Assembly (NCBI GenBank): GCA_963736525.1
Contig: CAVTPF010000012.1
Coordinates: 310,001-374,000, forward strand
DNA length: 64,000 nt
Direction: 5' to 3'
From: Bog-473 sp963736525
GTDB lineage: Bacteria; Actinomycetota; Acidimicrobiia; Acidimicrobiales; RAAP-2
A program made the position numbers and the translations under genes. The notes under the pieces were generated by a model. The model made no database searches. It saw nothing but the letters and a program-made list of their open reading frames with translations, and was not told the origin of the DNA. Positions 34,524 through 43,006 of this stretch are shown one piece after another (the stretch's first letter is position 1; every line of letters starts with the position of its first letter).

Positions 34524-35356
34524 GCAGCCGGACCATCGCCGTCAACCGGCTCGGCGCGAGCGCCGGGGCGGAGGTCCTCGGTGTCGACCGGGAACGGCTG
34601 CGCAGCGATGACGCCCTGCCGGCGGCCTGCATGGAGGCGCTCGAGGAGTACGGCGTCCTGGTGTTCCGCGAGCTGCACGTCGACGACGACACCCAGATTG
34701 CCTTCACCAAGAAGCTCGATGACGTGGGGAAGGCCGAGCCGGCCGAACCACCCGCCATCTACATCGTGGCGCTCGATCCCACGAAGAGCCGTACCGCGGC
34801 GTACACCCGGGGCACGTTCTTCTGGCACATCGACGGCGCGCAGGACGACGTCCCGGCGAAGGCCACGGTGCTGAGCGCCCATGCGGTGGCGGACCGCGGT
34901 GGGGAGACCGAGTTCGCCAGCACCTACGCGGCCTATGACGACCTGAGCGGCCCCGAGAGGCAGCGGTACGAAGGGCTGCGGGTCCTCCATTCGTTCGAGG
35001 CCTCGCAGCGCCTGGCGAACCCCGACCCGTCGCCCGAGGAAGTCACGCGGTGGCGGGAGAAGCCCGACAAGGAACATCCCCTCGTCTGGCGCCACCGGTC
35101 GGGCCGTCGATCGCTCGTGATCGGCGTCTCGGCGTCGCACGTGGTCGGCATGGACGAAGACCAGGGCAAGGCGCTGCTGGCCGAACTCCTGGAACGGGCG
35201 ACGGCACCGGCGCGGGTCTACCGGCACGAGTGGGCCGCCGGCGACATGGTGGTGTGGGACAACACGGGCGTCCTGCACCGCGCCTGCCCGTACGATCCGG
35301 CCTCCGCGCGCGAGATGCACCGCACGACCATGCGCGGCGACGAGCCGATCCGTTAA
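34520..35356 (+). CDS. TauD/TfdA family 2-oxoglutarate/Fe(II) dioxygenase
   Basis: A 278-residue TauD-fold enzyme. Iron ligands are H103 and D105 (FFWHIDG) and the distal H253 (NTGVLHRACPY). R268 probably binds 2-oxoglutarate. Family members hydroxylate sulfonates, herbicides or alkyl sulfates, cleaving by hydroxylation next to a heteroatom; the substrate here is open. It is coupled to the SDR before it and followed 22 bp later by an amidohydrolase. Confidence 0.9.
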   Translation: MSSRTIAVNRLGASAGAEVLGVDRERLRSDDALPAACMEALEEYGVLVFRELHVDDDTQIAFTKKLDDVGKAEPAEPPAIYIVALDPTKSRTAAYTRGTFFWHIDGAQDDVPAKATVLSAHAVADRGGETEFASTYAAYDDLSGPERQRYEGLRVLHSFEASQRLANPDPSPEEVTRWREKPDKEHPLVWRHRSGRRSLVIGVSASHVVGMDEDQGKALLAELLERATAPARVYRHEWAAGDMVVWDNTGVLHRACPYDPASAREMHRTTMRGDEPIR

Positions 35357-35378
35357 CCGATCCGAGAGGAGAGCCCCC

Positions 35379-36623
35379 ATGAGCGACGTGATCATCGTGC
35401 GCGCCGACCGCTGGGTCGACGTCGAGGCCGGTGAGGTGCGGTCCCCGGCTGTAATCGTGGTCGACGGGAACCAGATCGTGGCGGTGAACCCCTCGGAGCT
35501 GCCGAGCACCGCCACCGAGATCGACCTGGGCGACGTGACGCTGTTGCCCGGCCTGATGGACATGGAGCTCAACATGCTCATCGGGGGACCGGGCGGCCCC
35601 GACGGGCTGCCCGACCCCATGCACGGCGTGAAGGACTCGCCCGTCTACCGGACCTTGCGCGGCGCGGTGAACTGCAGGACGACGCTGCTGGCCGGCTTCA
35701 CCACCGTCCGCAACCTGGGCCTGATGGTCTACACGGCGGGTTTCCTGCTCGACGTCGACCTGGCCCGCGCCGTGGACCAGGGCTGGTTCCCGGGTCCACG
35801 CATCATTCCGGCCGGGCACGCCATCACCCCGACCGGCGGACATCTCGACCCGACGATGTTCCAGGGGCTGGCGCCGGGCATCATGCCCCAGAGTGTGGAG
35901 CAGGGCATCGCCAACGGGGTGCCCGAGGTCCGCAAGGCGGTCCGCTACCAAATGAAGTACGGCGCCAAGCTCATCAAGATCTCCGCTTCGGGCGGCGTGA
36001 TGTCGTTCAGCAGCGCCGCCGGAGCCCAGCAGTACTCGGACGAAGAGCTGGCCGCCATCGTCGACGAGGCCCACCGCAACGGCCTGCGGGTGGCGGCCCA
36101 CGCCCACGGCGATGCCGGCATCAGGGCCTGCATCCGCGCCGGGGTCGACTGCATCGAGCATGGGTCGCTGGCCAGCGACGACACCATCGCACTCATGGCC
36201 GAGCACGGGACCTACCTCGTCGGCACCACGGCGCTGGCCGACCACATGGCGGTGGACCGCATCCATCCGATCCTGCAGAAGAAGGCGGCGGAGATCTTCC
36301 CCCAGGCCCGCCGCATGTTCGGCAAGGCGCTCGCCGCCGGCGTCAAGATCGCGTGCGGCTCCGACGCGCCGGCCATCCCGCACGGGACCCAGGCCGACGA
36401 GTTGATCGCCATGGTCGACCGGGGTATGTCCCCGATGCAGGCGTTGCAAGCGGCGACCCTCACCAGTGCCGAGCTGATTGAGCGGGAGCACGACCTTGGC
36501 CGCCTCGCCGCCGGCTATCTGGCCGACGTCATCGCGGTGCCCGGTGATCCCTCCGAGGACATCAAGGTCACCAAGGACGTGCGCTTCGTCATGAAGGACG
36601 GCCAGGTCTACCAGGGCGCATGA
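35379..36623 (+). CDS. Amidohydrolase family protein lacking the HxH metal motif
   Basis: A 414-residue amidohydrolase-superfamily protein close to the prolidase-like Xaa-Pro group (AGHAITPTGGHLDPTMF, KLIKISASGGVMS, AAHAHGDAGI, CIEHGSLASDD, ACGSDAPAIPHG, GYLADVIAVPGDP). The usual first-strand HxH that binds the alpha metal is replaced: after LLPGLMDM come E63-L64-N65. The other ligands (Lys in KLIKI, two His, Asp in GSDAP) are kept, so a mononuclear site is likely. I believe related actinobacterial proteins also carry this change. RBS GAGAGGAGAG precedes ATG 35379. Confidence 0.88.
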   Translation: MSDVIIVRADRWVDVEAGEVRSPAVIVVDGNQIVAVNPSELPSTATEIDLGDVTLLPGLMDMELNMLIGGPGGPDGLPDPMHGVKDSPVYRTLRGAVNCRTTLLAGFTTVRNLGLMVYTAGFLLDVDLARAVDQGWFPGPRIIPAGHAITPTGGHLDPTMFQGLAPGIMPQSVEQGIANGVPEVRKAVRYQMKYGAKLIKISASGGVMSFSSAAGAQQYSDEELAAIVDEAHRNGLRVAAHAHGDAGIRACIRAGVDCIEHGSLASDDTIALMAEHGTYLVGTTALADHMAVDRIHPILQKKAAEIFPQARRMFGKALAAGVKIACGSDAPAIPHGTQADELIAMVDRGMSPMQALQAATLTSAELIEREHDLGRLAAGYLADVIAVPGDPSEDIKVTKDVRFVMKDGQVYQGA

Positions 36624-36719
36624 AACTCCCCGGTCGTCGCAGCGGGTGAACGGCTGCCGGCCCGTGCCACCTTCCCGTAGCATGTCTCCCAGCGTTGATC
36701 GGGCCGGGAGGAAGAGCTG

Positions 36720-36911
36720 ATGCGCGTCGTCGTCGATTTTGACCTGTGCGAGAGCAACGCCCTGTGCATGGCGGCCGCCCCCGAGGTCTTCGAGGTGCGC
36801 GACGACGACCTCCTCTACGTGCTCGACGAGAAGCCTCCCGAGGAGCTGCGACAGAAGGTCGAGGCCGCGGTGCGGACCTGCCCGAAGCACGCCATCACCA
36901 TCGAGGACTGA
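36720..36911 (+). CDS. [3Fe-4S]-type ferredoxin
   Basis: A 63-residue single-cluster ferredoxin. Cluster cysteines are C10, C16 (C-x5-C) and C54 (CPKHAI); the fourth position of a 4Fe cluster is not Cys, so a [3Fe-4S] cluster is expected. Such ferredoxins feed electrons to actinobacterial P450s and are usually encoded next to them. The P450 at 37058 follows after 146 bp. GGAGGAAGAG provides a strong RBS. Confidence 0.93.
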   Translation: MRVVVDFDLCESNALCMAAAPEVFEVRDDDLLYVLDEKPPEELRQKVEAAVRTCPKHAITIED

Positions 36912-36936
36912 GGCCGGTCCATCGAGGACTGAGGCC
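36898..36936. repeat. 21-bp-period duplication over the ferredoxin stop
   Basis: CCATCGAGGACTGAGGCC occurs at 36898-36915 and again at 36919-36936. The first copy encodes the last residues I-E-D and stop of the ferredoxin; the second repeats them after the stop, in frame. A small slippage duplication. Confidence 0.7.
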
Positions 36937-37012
36937 CGGCCGCCGATCCGACGGGGGCGAGGAGGAGGCGGTCACCGTCCCGGAACATCGGGTTGACCTG
37001 GGCCTAGTCCGA

Positions 37013-37032
37013 TGCTAAGCATCTGCTCAGCA
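37013..37032. promoter_or_regulatory. Double TGCTNAGCA operator before P450
   Basis: TGCTAAGCA (37013-37021) and TGCTCAGCA (37024-37032) are two 9-bp palindromes spaced 11 bp centre to centre, one helical turn. The first extends to the perfect GATGCTAAGCATC (37011-37023). TTGACC at 36993-36998 could be the -35 box. The pair lies 25 bp upstream of the P450 start and differs from the GAGAA/TTCTC sites, so another regulator, possibly the TetR at 39127, acts here. Confidence 0.6.
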
Positions 37033-37057
37033 TCGAGGGGCCAGGATCGGAGCTGCC

Positions 37058-38335
37058 GTGGCGAACTACGAGTCCGTTGATTTCTTCACCGACCAGTCGC
37101 TGATCGAGGACCCGTACCCGTACTTCGATCACCTCCGGGCGCAGTGCCCCGTCCAGCCGACGGGCCACTACGGGGTCGTGGCCGTGTCGGGGTACGACGA
37201 AGCGTCGGACATCTATCGAGACGTCGAGACGTTCTCCTCATGCAACTCCGTGATCGGCCCGTTCGCCACCTTTCCCGTGCCCCTCGAGGGTGAAGACGTC
37301 GGCGGCATCATCGACCGCTACCGCGATCAGCTCCCGATGCACGAGCACATGGTCACCATGGACCCTCCGGCCCACACGCGTGAACGCGCGCTGATCATGC
37401 GCTTGTTGACGCCGAAGCGGCTCAAGGACAACGAGGCCTTCATGTGGCGCCTCGCCGACGAGCAGCTCGACGAGTTCGTGAGCGCCGGCCGCTGCGAATT
37501 CATCAGAGCCTACGCCCAGCCCTTCGCCATGCTGACCGTGGCCGACGTCCTCGGGGTGCCCGAGGCCGATCACGAGCGCTTCCGCCAGGGATTCGGGATG
37601 AGCGGCAATCCGGGCGCCATCGCCGGGGAGCAGGTCCACGGCAACGCCCTCGGATGGCTCGACGACTGGTTTGCCCGCTACATCGAGGACCGCCGGCGCG
37701 AGCCGCAGGACGACGTGCTGACCCACCTGGCGCTCGGCGCGTACCCGGACGGCTCCACACCCGACGTGACGGCCGTCGTGCGGACGGCGACCTTCTTGTT
37801 CGCGGCCGGGCAGGAGACGACCGCCCGCCTGCTCGCCGTCGGCCTCAAGTACCTGTGCGAGTACCCGGAGCTCCAGGAGGAGTTGCGGGCCCACCGCGAA
37901 CGCATCCCGGACTTCATCGAGGAGGCTCTTCGCATCGAGAGCCCGGTCAAGGCCGACTTCCGTCTGGCCCGCCGCGCCACCGCGGTCGGAGGCGTCGAGA
38001 TCGCAGCGGGCACGCCGGTCATGATCCTCAACGGCGCGGCCAACCGCGACCCCCGGCGGTTCGACTGCCCGGCCGAGTTCCGACTGGACCGGCCCAACGC
38101 CAAGGAGCACATGGCCTTTGGCCGTGGGGCGCACTCCTGCCCGGGTGGCCCGCTGGCGCGCGTGGAGGGCCGGGTCAGCATCGAGCGGATCCTCGACCGG
38201 ATGCGTGACATCCGGCTCTCCGACGAGCACCACGGCCCGCCGGGCGCCCGCCACTTCCAGTACGAGCCGACGTGGGTCCTGCGCGGGCTGCACGACCTCC
38301 ACATCGAGTTCACCCCGGCGGAGGCGTCGGCGTGA
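37058..38335 (+). CDS. Cytochrome P450 (paralogue of the one at 23142)
   Basis: A 425-residue P450 from GTG 37058. The I-helix is AAGQETTARLL, ExxR is in EEALRIESP, and the heme ligand is C361 in FGRGAHSCPGG. It is a close paralogue of the P450 at 23142 across its whole length. It overlaps the SDR that follows by GTGA, and the ferredoxin upstream is its natural electron donor. The SDR probably oxidises the alcohol that the P450 makes. Confidence 0.93.
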   Translation: MANYESVDFFTDQSLIEDPYPYFDHLRAQCPVQPTGHYGVVAVSGYDEASDIYRDVETFSSCNSVIGPFATFPVPLEGEDVGGIIDRYRDQLPMHEHMVTMDPPAHTRERALIMRLLTPKRLKDNEAFMWRLADEQLDEFVSAGRCEFIRAYAQPFAMLTVADVLGVPEADHERFRQGFGMSGNPGAIAGEQVHGNALGWLDDWFARYIEDRRREPQDDVLTHLALGAYPDGSTPDVTAVVRTATFLFAAGQETTARLLAVGLKYLCEYPELQEELRAHRERIPDFIEEALRIESPVKADFRLARRATAVGGVEIAAGTPVMILNGAANRDPRRFDCPAEFRLDRPNAKEHMAFGRGAHSCPGGPLARVEGRVSIERILDRMRDIRLSDEHHGPPGARHFQYEPTWVLRGLHDLHIEFTPAEASA

Positions 38336-39078
38336 GCGCCCGGGTGGCGGTCGTGACGGGCGCGGCCTCGGGCATCGGTCTGGGCATCGCGAGGCAACTC
38401 GCCGAGGACGGAAATGCGGTGGCGCTGCTCGATCGCAACGGCGACGGCGTCCGGGAGGCCGCAGCGGACCTCGCCCAGCGAGGCCACCGGGTGGCGCCGT
38501 TCGAGGCCGACGTGGCCGACCGGAGCGCCCTCGAGCAGGCGTATGCCGGCGTACGGGACCGGCTCGGGCCGACCACGATCCTGGTCACCAGTGCCGGCAT
38601 CGAAGCCTTCGACCCGGCGCTCGAGATCACACCCGAAAAGTGGGACCGGATTCTGGCCGTGAACCTGACCGGCACCTTCACCTGCGTGCAACTGGCTCTG
38701 CCGGACATGATCGCTGCCGGATGGGGCCGGATCGTGACCATTTCGTCGTCGAGCGCGCAGTCGGGAGCACCGAACATGGCCCACTACGTCGCGTCCAAAG
38801 GCGGTGTCATCGGGCTCACGAAGGCCTTCGCGCGGGAGTTCGCACGCAATGGGATCACGGTCAACACCATTCCGCCCACCATCGTCGACACACCGATGGC
38901 GAGGCACGCCGAGGGGCTCGGGAACGTGCCGAGCATCGACCAGATGGGAAAGATGGTGCCGCTCGGGCGCGCCGGGACCTCCGAGGACATCGCCGCCGCC
39001 TGCTCGTTCCTGTGCTCCGAGGACGCGGGCTACATCACCGGCCAGCTGATCGGCGTCAACGGAGGCATGTACATCTGA
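38332..39078 (+). CDS. SDR family oxidoreductase (paralogue of the one at 33780)
   Basis: A 248-residue SDR with GAASGIG at residues 10-16 and catalytic Y152/K156 (YVASK). GTG 38332 overlaps the P450 stop by 4 bp. It is closely similar to the SDR at 33780, so P450 and SDR genes appear to have been duplicated within this region. A hydroxyl-to-keto step after P450 hydroxylation is the simplest role. Confidence 0.92.
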   Translation: MSARVAVVTGAASGIGLGIARQLAEDGNAVALLDRNGDGVREAAADLAQRGHRVAPFEADVADRSALEQAYAGVRDRLGPTTILVTSAGIEAFDPALEITPEKWDRILAVNLTGTFTCVQLALPDMIAAGWGRIVTISSSSAQSGAPNMAHYVASKGGVIGLTKAFAREFARNGITVNTIPPTIVDTPMARHAEGLGNVPSIDQMGKMVPLGRAGTSEDIAAACSFLCSEDAGYITGQLIGVNGGMYI

Positions 39079-39126
39079 GCTGTCGCGGGCTGAAGCCTCA
39101 TCGTGCCCTCCGCGTACCATGACCGG

Positions 39127-39744
39127 GTGAGCACCGCCCGCCGGATCGGCACGGAAACCTCGAAGACCCGCGTCCTGCTCCTCGACGCGGCCGAGGAGCT
39201 CATGCTCGAGGAGGGCTACGCCGCGGTCACCTCGAGACGGGTCGCCGCCAAGGCCGGGCTCAAGCCGCAACTCGTCCACTACTACTTCCGCACGATGGAC
39301 GACCTGTTCCTGGCGATACACCGCCGGCGGGTCGAGGAGGGGGTCGAACGCCAGGCTCGAGCACTGGCGTCGGACCAGCCGTTGTGGGCGCTGTGGGACT
39401 ACAGCCGCGATCCACGCGGTACGGCCCTCACCATGGAGTTCATTGCCCTGGCGAACCATCGCAAGGCCATCCGTGCCGAGATCGCCAGCTCGGCCGAGCA
39501 ACTGCGCGCCGAACAGCTGAACGGGTTCACGCGGGTGTTCGCGGACCACGGGGTCGATCCCGACGCGTTCCCACCCATCGTCTGCGCCGTTCTGCTGTCG
39601 AGCATCTCGCGGTTTCTCGGCATCGAGCACGAGGCCCTCGGCATGTCGAGCGGTCACGCGGAGACGGTCGCCTTCGTCGAAGGCTTCATCAGCCGGCTCG
39701 AGGGCAACCGATCAGCTGCGCCGGCGGAGGAGGTCCCTCTGTAG
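39127..39744 (+). CDS. TetR family transcriptional regulator
   Basis: A 205-residue TetR protein from GTG 39127. The HTH spans about residues 15-62 (RVLLLDAAEELMLEEGYAAV, SRRVAAKAGLKPQLVHYYFRTMDDLF). It lies 48 bp downstream of the SDR on the same strand and may control the P450/SDR operon through the TGCTNAGCA pair at 37013-37032. GTG 39103 would add eight residues without homology. Confidence 0.9.
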   Translation: MSTARRIGTETSKTRVLLLDAAEELMLEEGYAAVTSRRVAAKAGLKPQLVHYYFRTMDDLFLAIHRRRVEEGVERQARALASDQPLWALWDYSRDPRGTALTMEFIALANHRKAIRAEIASSAEQLRAEQLNGFTRVFADHGVDPDAFPPIVCAVLLSSISRFLGIEHEALGMSSGHAETVAFVEGFISRLEGNRSAAPAEEVPL

Positions 39745-39794
39745 GAACGCACGGGTCACGGAGCTCACGGCCCCCGCCGCTCACGGCCCCGGAG

Positions 39795-41054
39795 TCACCC
39801 CGAGACGGTCGTCGTCCCGGGCAGATCGACCCCGCACACCGGCTGGCTCGAGGACGCGACGAACCCGCTCTTCTCGGCGATCATGTACCACCCGCACAGC
39901 TTCGGAAGGTCATGGCCGAAGATGGTCGAGTAGTCGATGGACTCCGGCAGCAGCCCGTTGCCGTTGTAGGACTTGAGGTTGCGTAACGCGGTGATCACGC
40001 CGGCGCGCGTCGGGTTCTTGCCCGCCAGCTCCAGGCCTTTGATCATGAGATCCGCTCCCAACCACGACTCGTACTGGCTGAAGTTCGGGAACTCACCCGC
40101 CTTGAAGTGCTCGTACTTCTCGAGCGCGGCCTGCATCTGCTGCGTCCCGGCGTCGGGGAGCTGGAAGGGGCGGAACTCGCTGTCGAAATAGCCACCCTGT
40201 ACGGCGTTCCAGGCGGGCGTGCCGATGATGCTCGATTCGAACCCGGTGGGGAAGACGACGACCTTGGCCTTCACGCCGGCCTGCTTGAGCGCGGTGGCGA
40301 GGGCGAAGTTCGAGTTGTCGTCAAGGCCGGCGTAGAAGGCGTTGCAGCCCTTCTGCTTGGCCACGAGCGCCTCCGTGGTCATGTCGACGCTCCCGAAGGG
40401 GACGGAGGTGTCGAGTTCGCCTTCCTGGCCGCCCGCGTGCACGAAGGAGTCGACCGTGCCGATAGCCGACCGGGTCGAGGAGGGCGAGATGCTGTACCCG
40501 TACGAGCACACGACGGTCCCGCCGTGGTCCCTCATGAACGTCCCGATCCCGGTGTTGACCGGGTACTTCGGGTCGACGCTGCCGACGTCGGCGGCGAACA
40601 TGTTGGTGTTGTAGGGCGGAGTGCCCCACTCCGGGCCGTCAAAGAACCCGCCCGTGACCGGCACGCCCTGCTGGTTCGGGTACTTGGCGGCGAGGAAGAA
40701 CAGCGGACTCGTCGAGACGATGCCGAAGGCGTTCTTGGAGATGGCGTCCTGCACGGCCGTCGCGATCTCCGTCGGGCTGGTCTGGTCATCGAGGACGATC
40801 CCGGTGATCTTGTGCCCGTTCACCCCGCCCTCCGCGTTCTGCAGCGCGATGCGGGCGTCGAACCCGGCCGGGGCCTGGCTGAACTCGGAGGCCCCCTCGC
40901 CGGTCAGCGACGTGATCATGGCGAGGGTGATCGGCGCACCCGACGTGGCCGCGCCTGCGGTCGCCCCCACTGAGCCGGCGACGTCGATGACTCCTGCGAG
41001 TAGGAGCGTCGCCAGCGCGAACCGCGCCGCGTGACGGCTGAAGACCTCAGACAT
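39795..41054 (-). CDS. ABC transporter substrate-binding protein (Leu/Ile/Val-binding type)
   Basis: A 419-residue periplasmic-binding-fold type I protein with an N-terminal export signal (ARFALATLLLAGVIDVAG, then small residues GATAGAA). Mature motifs are ITLAMITSLTGEG, IALQNAEGGVNGHKI and SPTEIATAVQDAI. Two cysteine pairs are likely. No permease or ATPase is nearby, so it is an orphan that may serve a transporter elsewhere. ATG 41054 follows a strong RBS (AAGGGGGG) and is preferred to the upstream start. Confidence 0.9.
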   Translation of the reverse strand: MSEVFSRHAARFALATLLLAGVIDVAGSVGATAGAATSGAPITLAMITSLTGEGASEFSQAPAGFDARIALQNAEGGVNGHKITGIVLDDQTSPTEIATAVQDAISKNAFGIVSTSPLFFLAAKYPNQQGVPVTGGFFDGPEWGTPPYNTNMFAADVGSVDPKYPVNTGIGTFMRDHGGTVVCSYGYSISPSSTRSAIGTVDSFVHAGGQEGELDTSVPFGSVDMTTEALVAKQKGCNAFYAGLDDNSNFALATALKQAGVKAKVVVFPTGFESSIIGTPAWNAVQGGYFDSEFRPFQLPDAGTQQMQAALEKYEHFKAGEFPNFSQYESWLGADLMIKGLELAGKNPTRAGVITALRNLKSYNGNGLLPESIDYSTIFGHDLPKLCGWYMIAEKSGFVASSSQPVCGVDLPGTTTVSG

Positions 41055-41248
41055 GTGCCCCCCTTGGGTTTTGTCGTGCGCCATTATGCAGAACTTGGCG
41101 TCCGAACGGTGAGCGGGGCGTCGAGACGGCGGTCGCGTCCGGGCGGCGGAAGTTCATCGTCCCAGTTCAGAGGCCATTCGTCCGCCGCCCTCCGGGGGTG
41201 CCACCGCTCCGGCGCGGGGCCCGGTGTGGCCGTTACCCGGTGTCGCCG

Positions 41249-41980
41249 TCAGGAGCGCAGGGGAGCGGCAGCGACGTCGAGCAGTGCGTCGGCCACCTTC
41301 TGGGGTTCGGTGACCATCAGGTCGTGACCGGTGTCGATGTCCCACAGGCGGCCCTCGGCCCGGGCCCGGGCCATCTGCTCGGCGTCCCGGGTGGCCAGCG
41401 TGGAGGTGCACACGACGTGGTACTGCGGGATGGCCCACAGTGCCGCCTCGTTCGTGAGCCGGAGCGGCTGCGTGAAGCACCTCCAGGGATGGGGCGTCAG
41501 GCGTTCGGCCATCCAGGCCAGGTCGGCCGGGTCGGTCACGCCGTACAAGAGGCCCGCATCGGGAGCCGGGAGCAGCACCAGCTCCATCCCGTCGACCACC
41601 TCGCCGAAGGGGCGGACCGCCTCGATGACGGGGCCGGCCACGTCATGGAGCGACTGGCCGTTCACGGGTGTGGCGGCGTCGAGATACACGAGACGGCCGA
41701 TCCGCTCGGCGGCCCTGTCGGCCACCCCGGTGATCACCATGCCGCCGTAGCTGTGACCCACCAGGACCACGTCGCGCAGGTCCTCGTAGTGGAGCACCGC
41801 CACGACGTCCTCGACGTGACGGTCGAGATCGACACGGGCGTCGAGCAGGTGGGCCCGTTCGCCCAAGCCGGTCATCGTCGGCGTGTACACCTCGTTCCCG
41901 GCCGACCGGAGGATGCGCGCGACGCGCTGATAGCACCATCCGCCGTGGCCACCACCATGGACGAGCACATACGTCGCCAC
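41249..41980 (-). CDS. Alpha/beta hydrolase of the plant-esterase-like (MES/EstC) group
   Basis: A 243-residue alpha/beta hydrolase. The oxyanion segment is VLVHGGGHGGWCY, the nucleophile serine is in GHSYGG, and the catalytic histidine is in DTGHDLMV. TPTMTGLGERAHLL between them is typical of the methylesterase-like group. GTG 41980 is preferred because GGGAGGGAG precedes it and homology starts there. A decayed relative of the same family is present at 43806-44382. Confidence 0.88.
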   Translation of the reverse strand: MATYVLVHGGGHGGWCYQRVARILRSAGNEVYTPTMTGLGERAHLLDARVDLDRHVEDVVAVLHYEDLRDVVLVGHSYGGMVITGVADRAAERIGRLVYLDAATPVNGQSLHDVAGPVIEAVRPFGEVVDGMELVLLPAPDAGLLYGVTDPADLAWMAERLTPHPWRCFTQPLRLTNEAALWAIPQYHVVCTSTLATRDAEQMARARAEGRLWDIDTGHDLMVTEPQKVADALLDVAAAPLRS

Positions 41981-42087
41981 TCGTTGCTCCCTCCCGTGTT
42001 GCTTCCGCATCGCTCCGGACGCCAGCGCGGAGGGCAGGGTAACAGGCGCCTCGCATGTTCCTCGTGGGCGGCGCGGGCGTCCTCGTC

Positions 42088-42126
42088 GGGCGGCCTCGTC
42101 CGGCGGCCTCGTCCGGCGGCCTCGTC
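42088..42126. repeat. 13-bp tandem repeat x3
   Basis: Three head-to-tail copies of a 13-bp unit (CGGCGGCCTCGTC; first copy begins GGG) end at the stop codon of the kinase-like gene at 42125. Probably slippage in GC-rich DNA. Confidence 0.65.
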
Positions 42127-42919
42127 AGGCAAGGCGCCGGGCCACCGCCTCCGCCCGGGCCCGGTAGGAGCCTCCGAACACCACCGCGTGCACCAAGAGA
42201 GGGGGGAGTTGGAACAGCGGGACCCGTTCCGGCCACCCGGTGCTCAAGGGGTGCGCGTCCACGTACGCGTGGAGCAGGCGCGGTGGCACGGGCCCGAACA
42301 GCGCGAGCATCGCGAGATCCTCCTCGGGATGACCGCCGTGGGCGGAGGGATCGATGAGCCACGACCGGCCGTCCGCCCCGAAGAGCACGTTGCCCCACCA
42401 CAGGTCGCCGTGCACGAGGGCCGGTCCGCCGGGCGGGAGGAGCTCGCCGAGCCTGGCGACGACGGGTTCGACCGCGTGCTCCAGCCCGCAGCGGGCCGCC
42501 AGTTGGCGGAGCCGCGCCCCGTAGAAGCCGGCCGCCGCCGGCCCGGGCGAGGGATCCACCGGACACGCCCCGATCCACGACGAGCCGCCTCCCCAGTGCG
42601 GGACCCTGCTGTCGTGCAGCGCCGCGAGCGCCCGCCCGAGCGACTCCTCGTGACCGGGGGTCGGTCCCGTCTGGTCGACCGCCACCGTCACCAGGAGATC
42701 CTCCTCGGCGAGCACGACGTCGGGCACGGGTGGAGCCCCGGGCACGTCTCGGATCTGTCGCAGTCCATCGGCCTCGTCCAGGGCGCCGGGACCGAGCTTG
42801 GCGACGAGGCTGCGTCCGCCGGCCTCGACGATCCACGCGTGGGCTCCGAGCGGTCGGGCGGATCCGGTCGGACCGGCGACGCTCGCCAGGCGGGTCAGCC
42901 AGGGCGTTGCCGACGCCAC
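42125..42919 (-). CDS. Fructosamine kinase/aminoglycoside phosphotransferase family protein
   Basis: A 264-residue small-molecule kinase fold. The catalytic loop is LVHGDLWWGNVLF (HGD..N) and the metal-binding Asp is in WLIDPSAHGGHPEEDLAML, the hallmark of the fructosamine/ketosamine 3-kinase family. Such bacterial enzymes phosphorylate glycated lysine derivatives for removal. GTG start at 42919; single gene. Confidence 0.88.
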   Translation of the reverse strand: MASATPWLTRLASVAGPTGSARPLGAHAWIVEAGGRSLVAKLGPGALDEADGLRQIRDVPGAPPVPDVVLAEEDLLVTVAVDQTGPTPGHEESLGRALAALHDSRVPHWGGGSSWIGACPVDPSPGPAAAGFYGARLRQLAARCGLEHAVEPVVARLGELLPPGGPALVHGDLWWGNVLFGADGRSWLIDPSAHGGHPEEDLAMLALFGPVPPRLLHAYVDAHPLSTGWPERVPLFQLPPLLVHAVVFGGSYRARAEAVARRLA

Positions 42920-43006
42920 GGCACGACCGTTCGGGCGGAGCGAGCTCGCATGCCGTCACTCTTGCATCCCGGCGTACCCTAGGTGGGCACGGGCCATGAT
43001 GGCTCC

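Noticed and set aside
35043..39657. Very long minus-strand frames (615 codons at 35043-36890, 659 codons at 37678-39657)
   Set aside because: They are antisense to the amidohydrolase, ferredoxin, P450, SDR and TetR genes and have shadow composition.
42088..42126. CRISPR array or mobile-element end
   Set aside because: The 13-bp repeats have no spacers and no transposase or inverted terminal repeats nearby.
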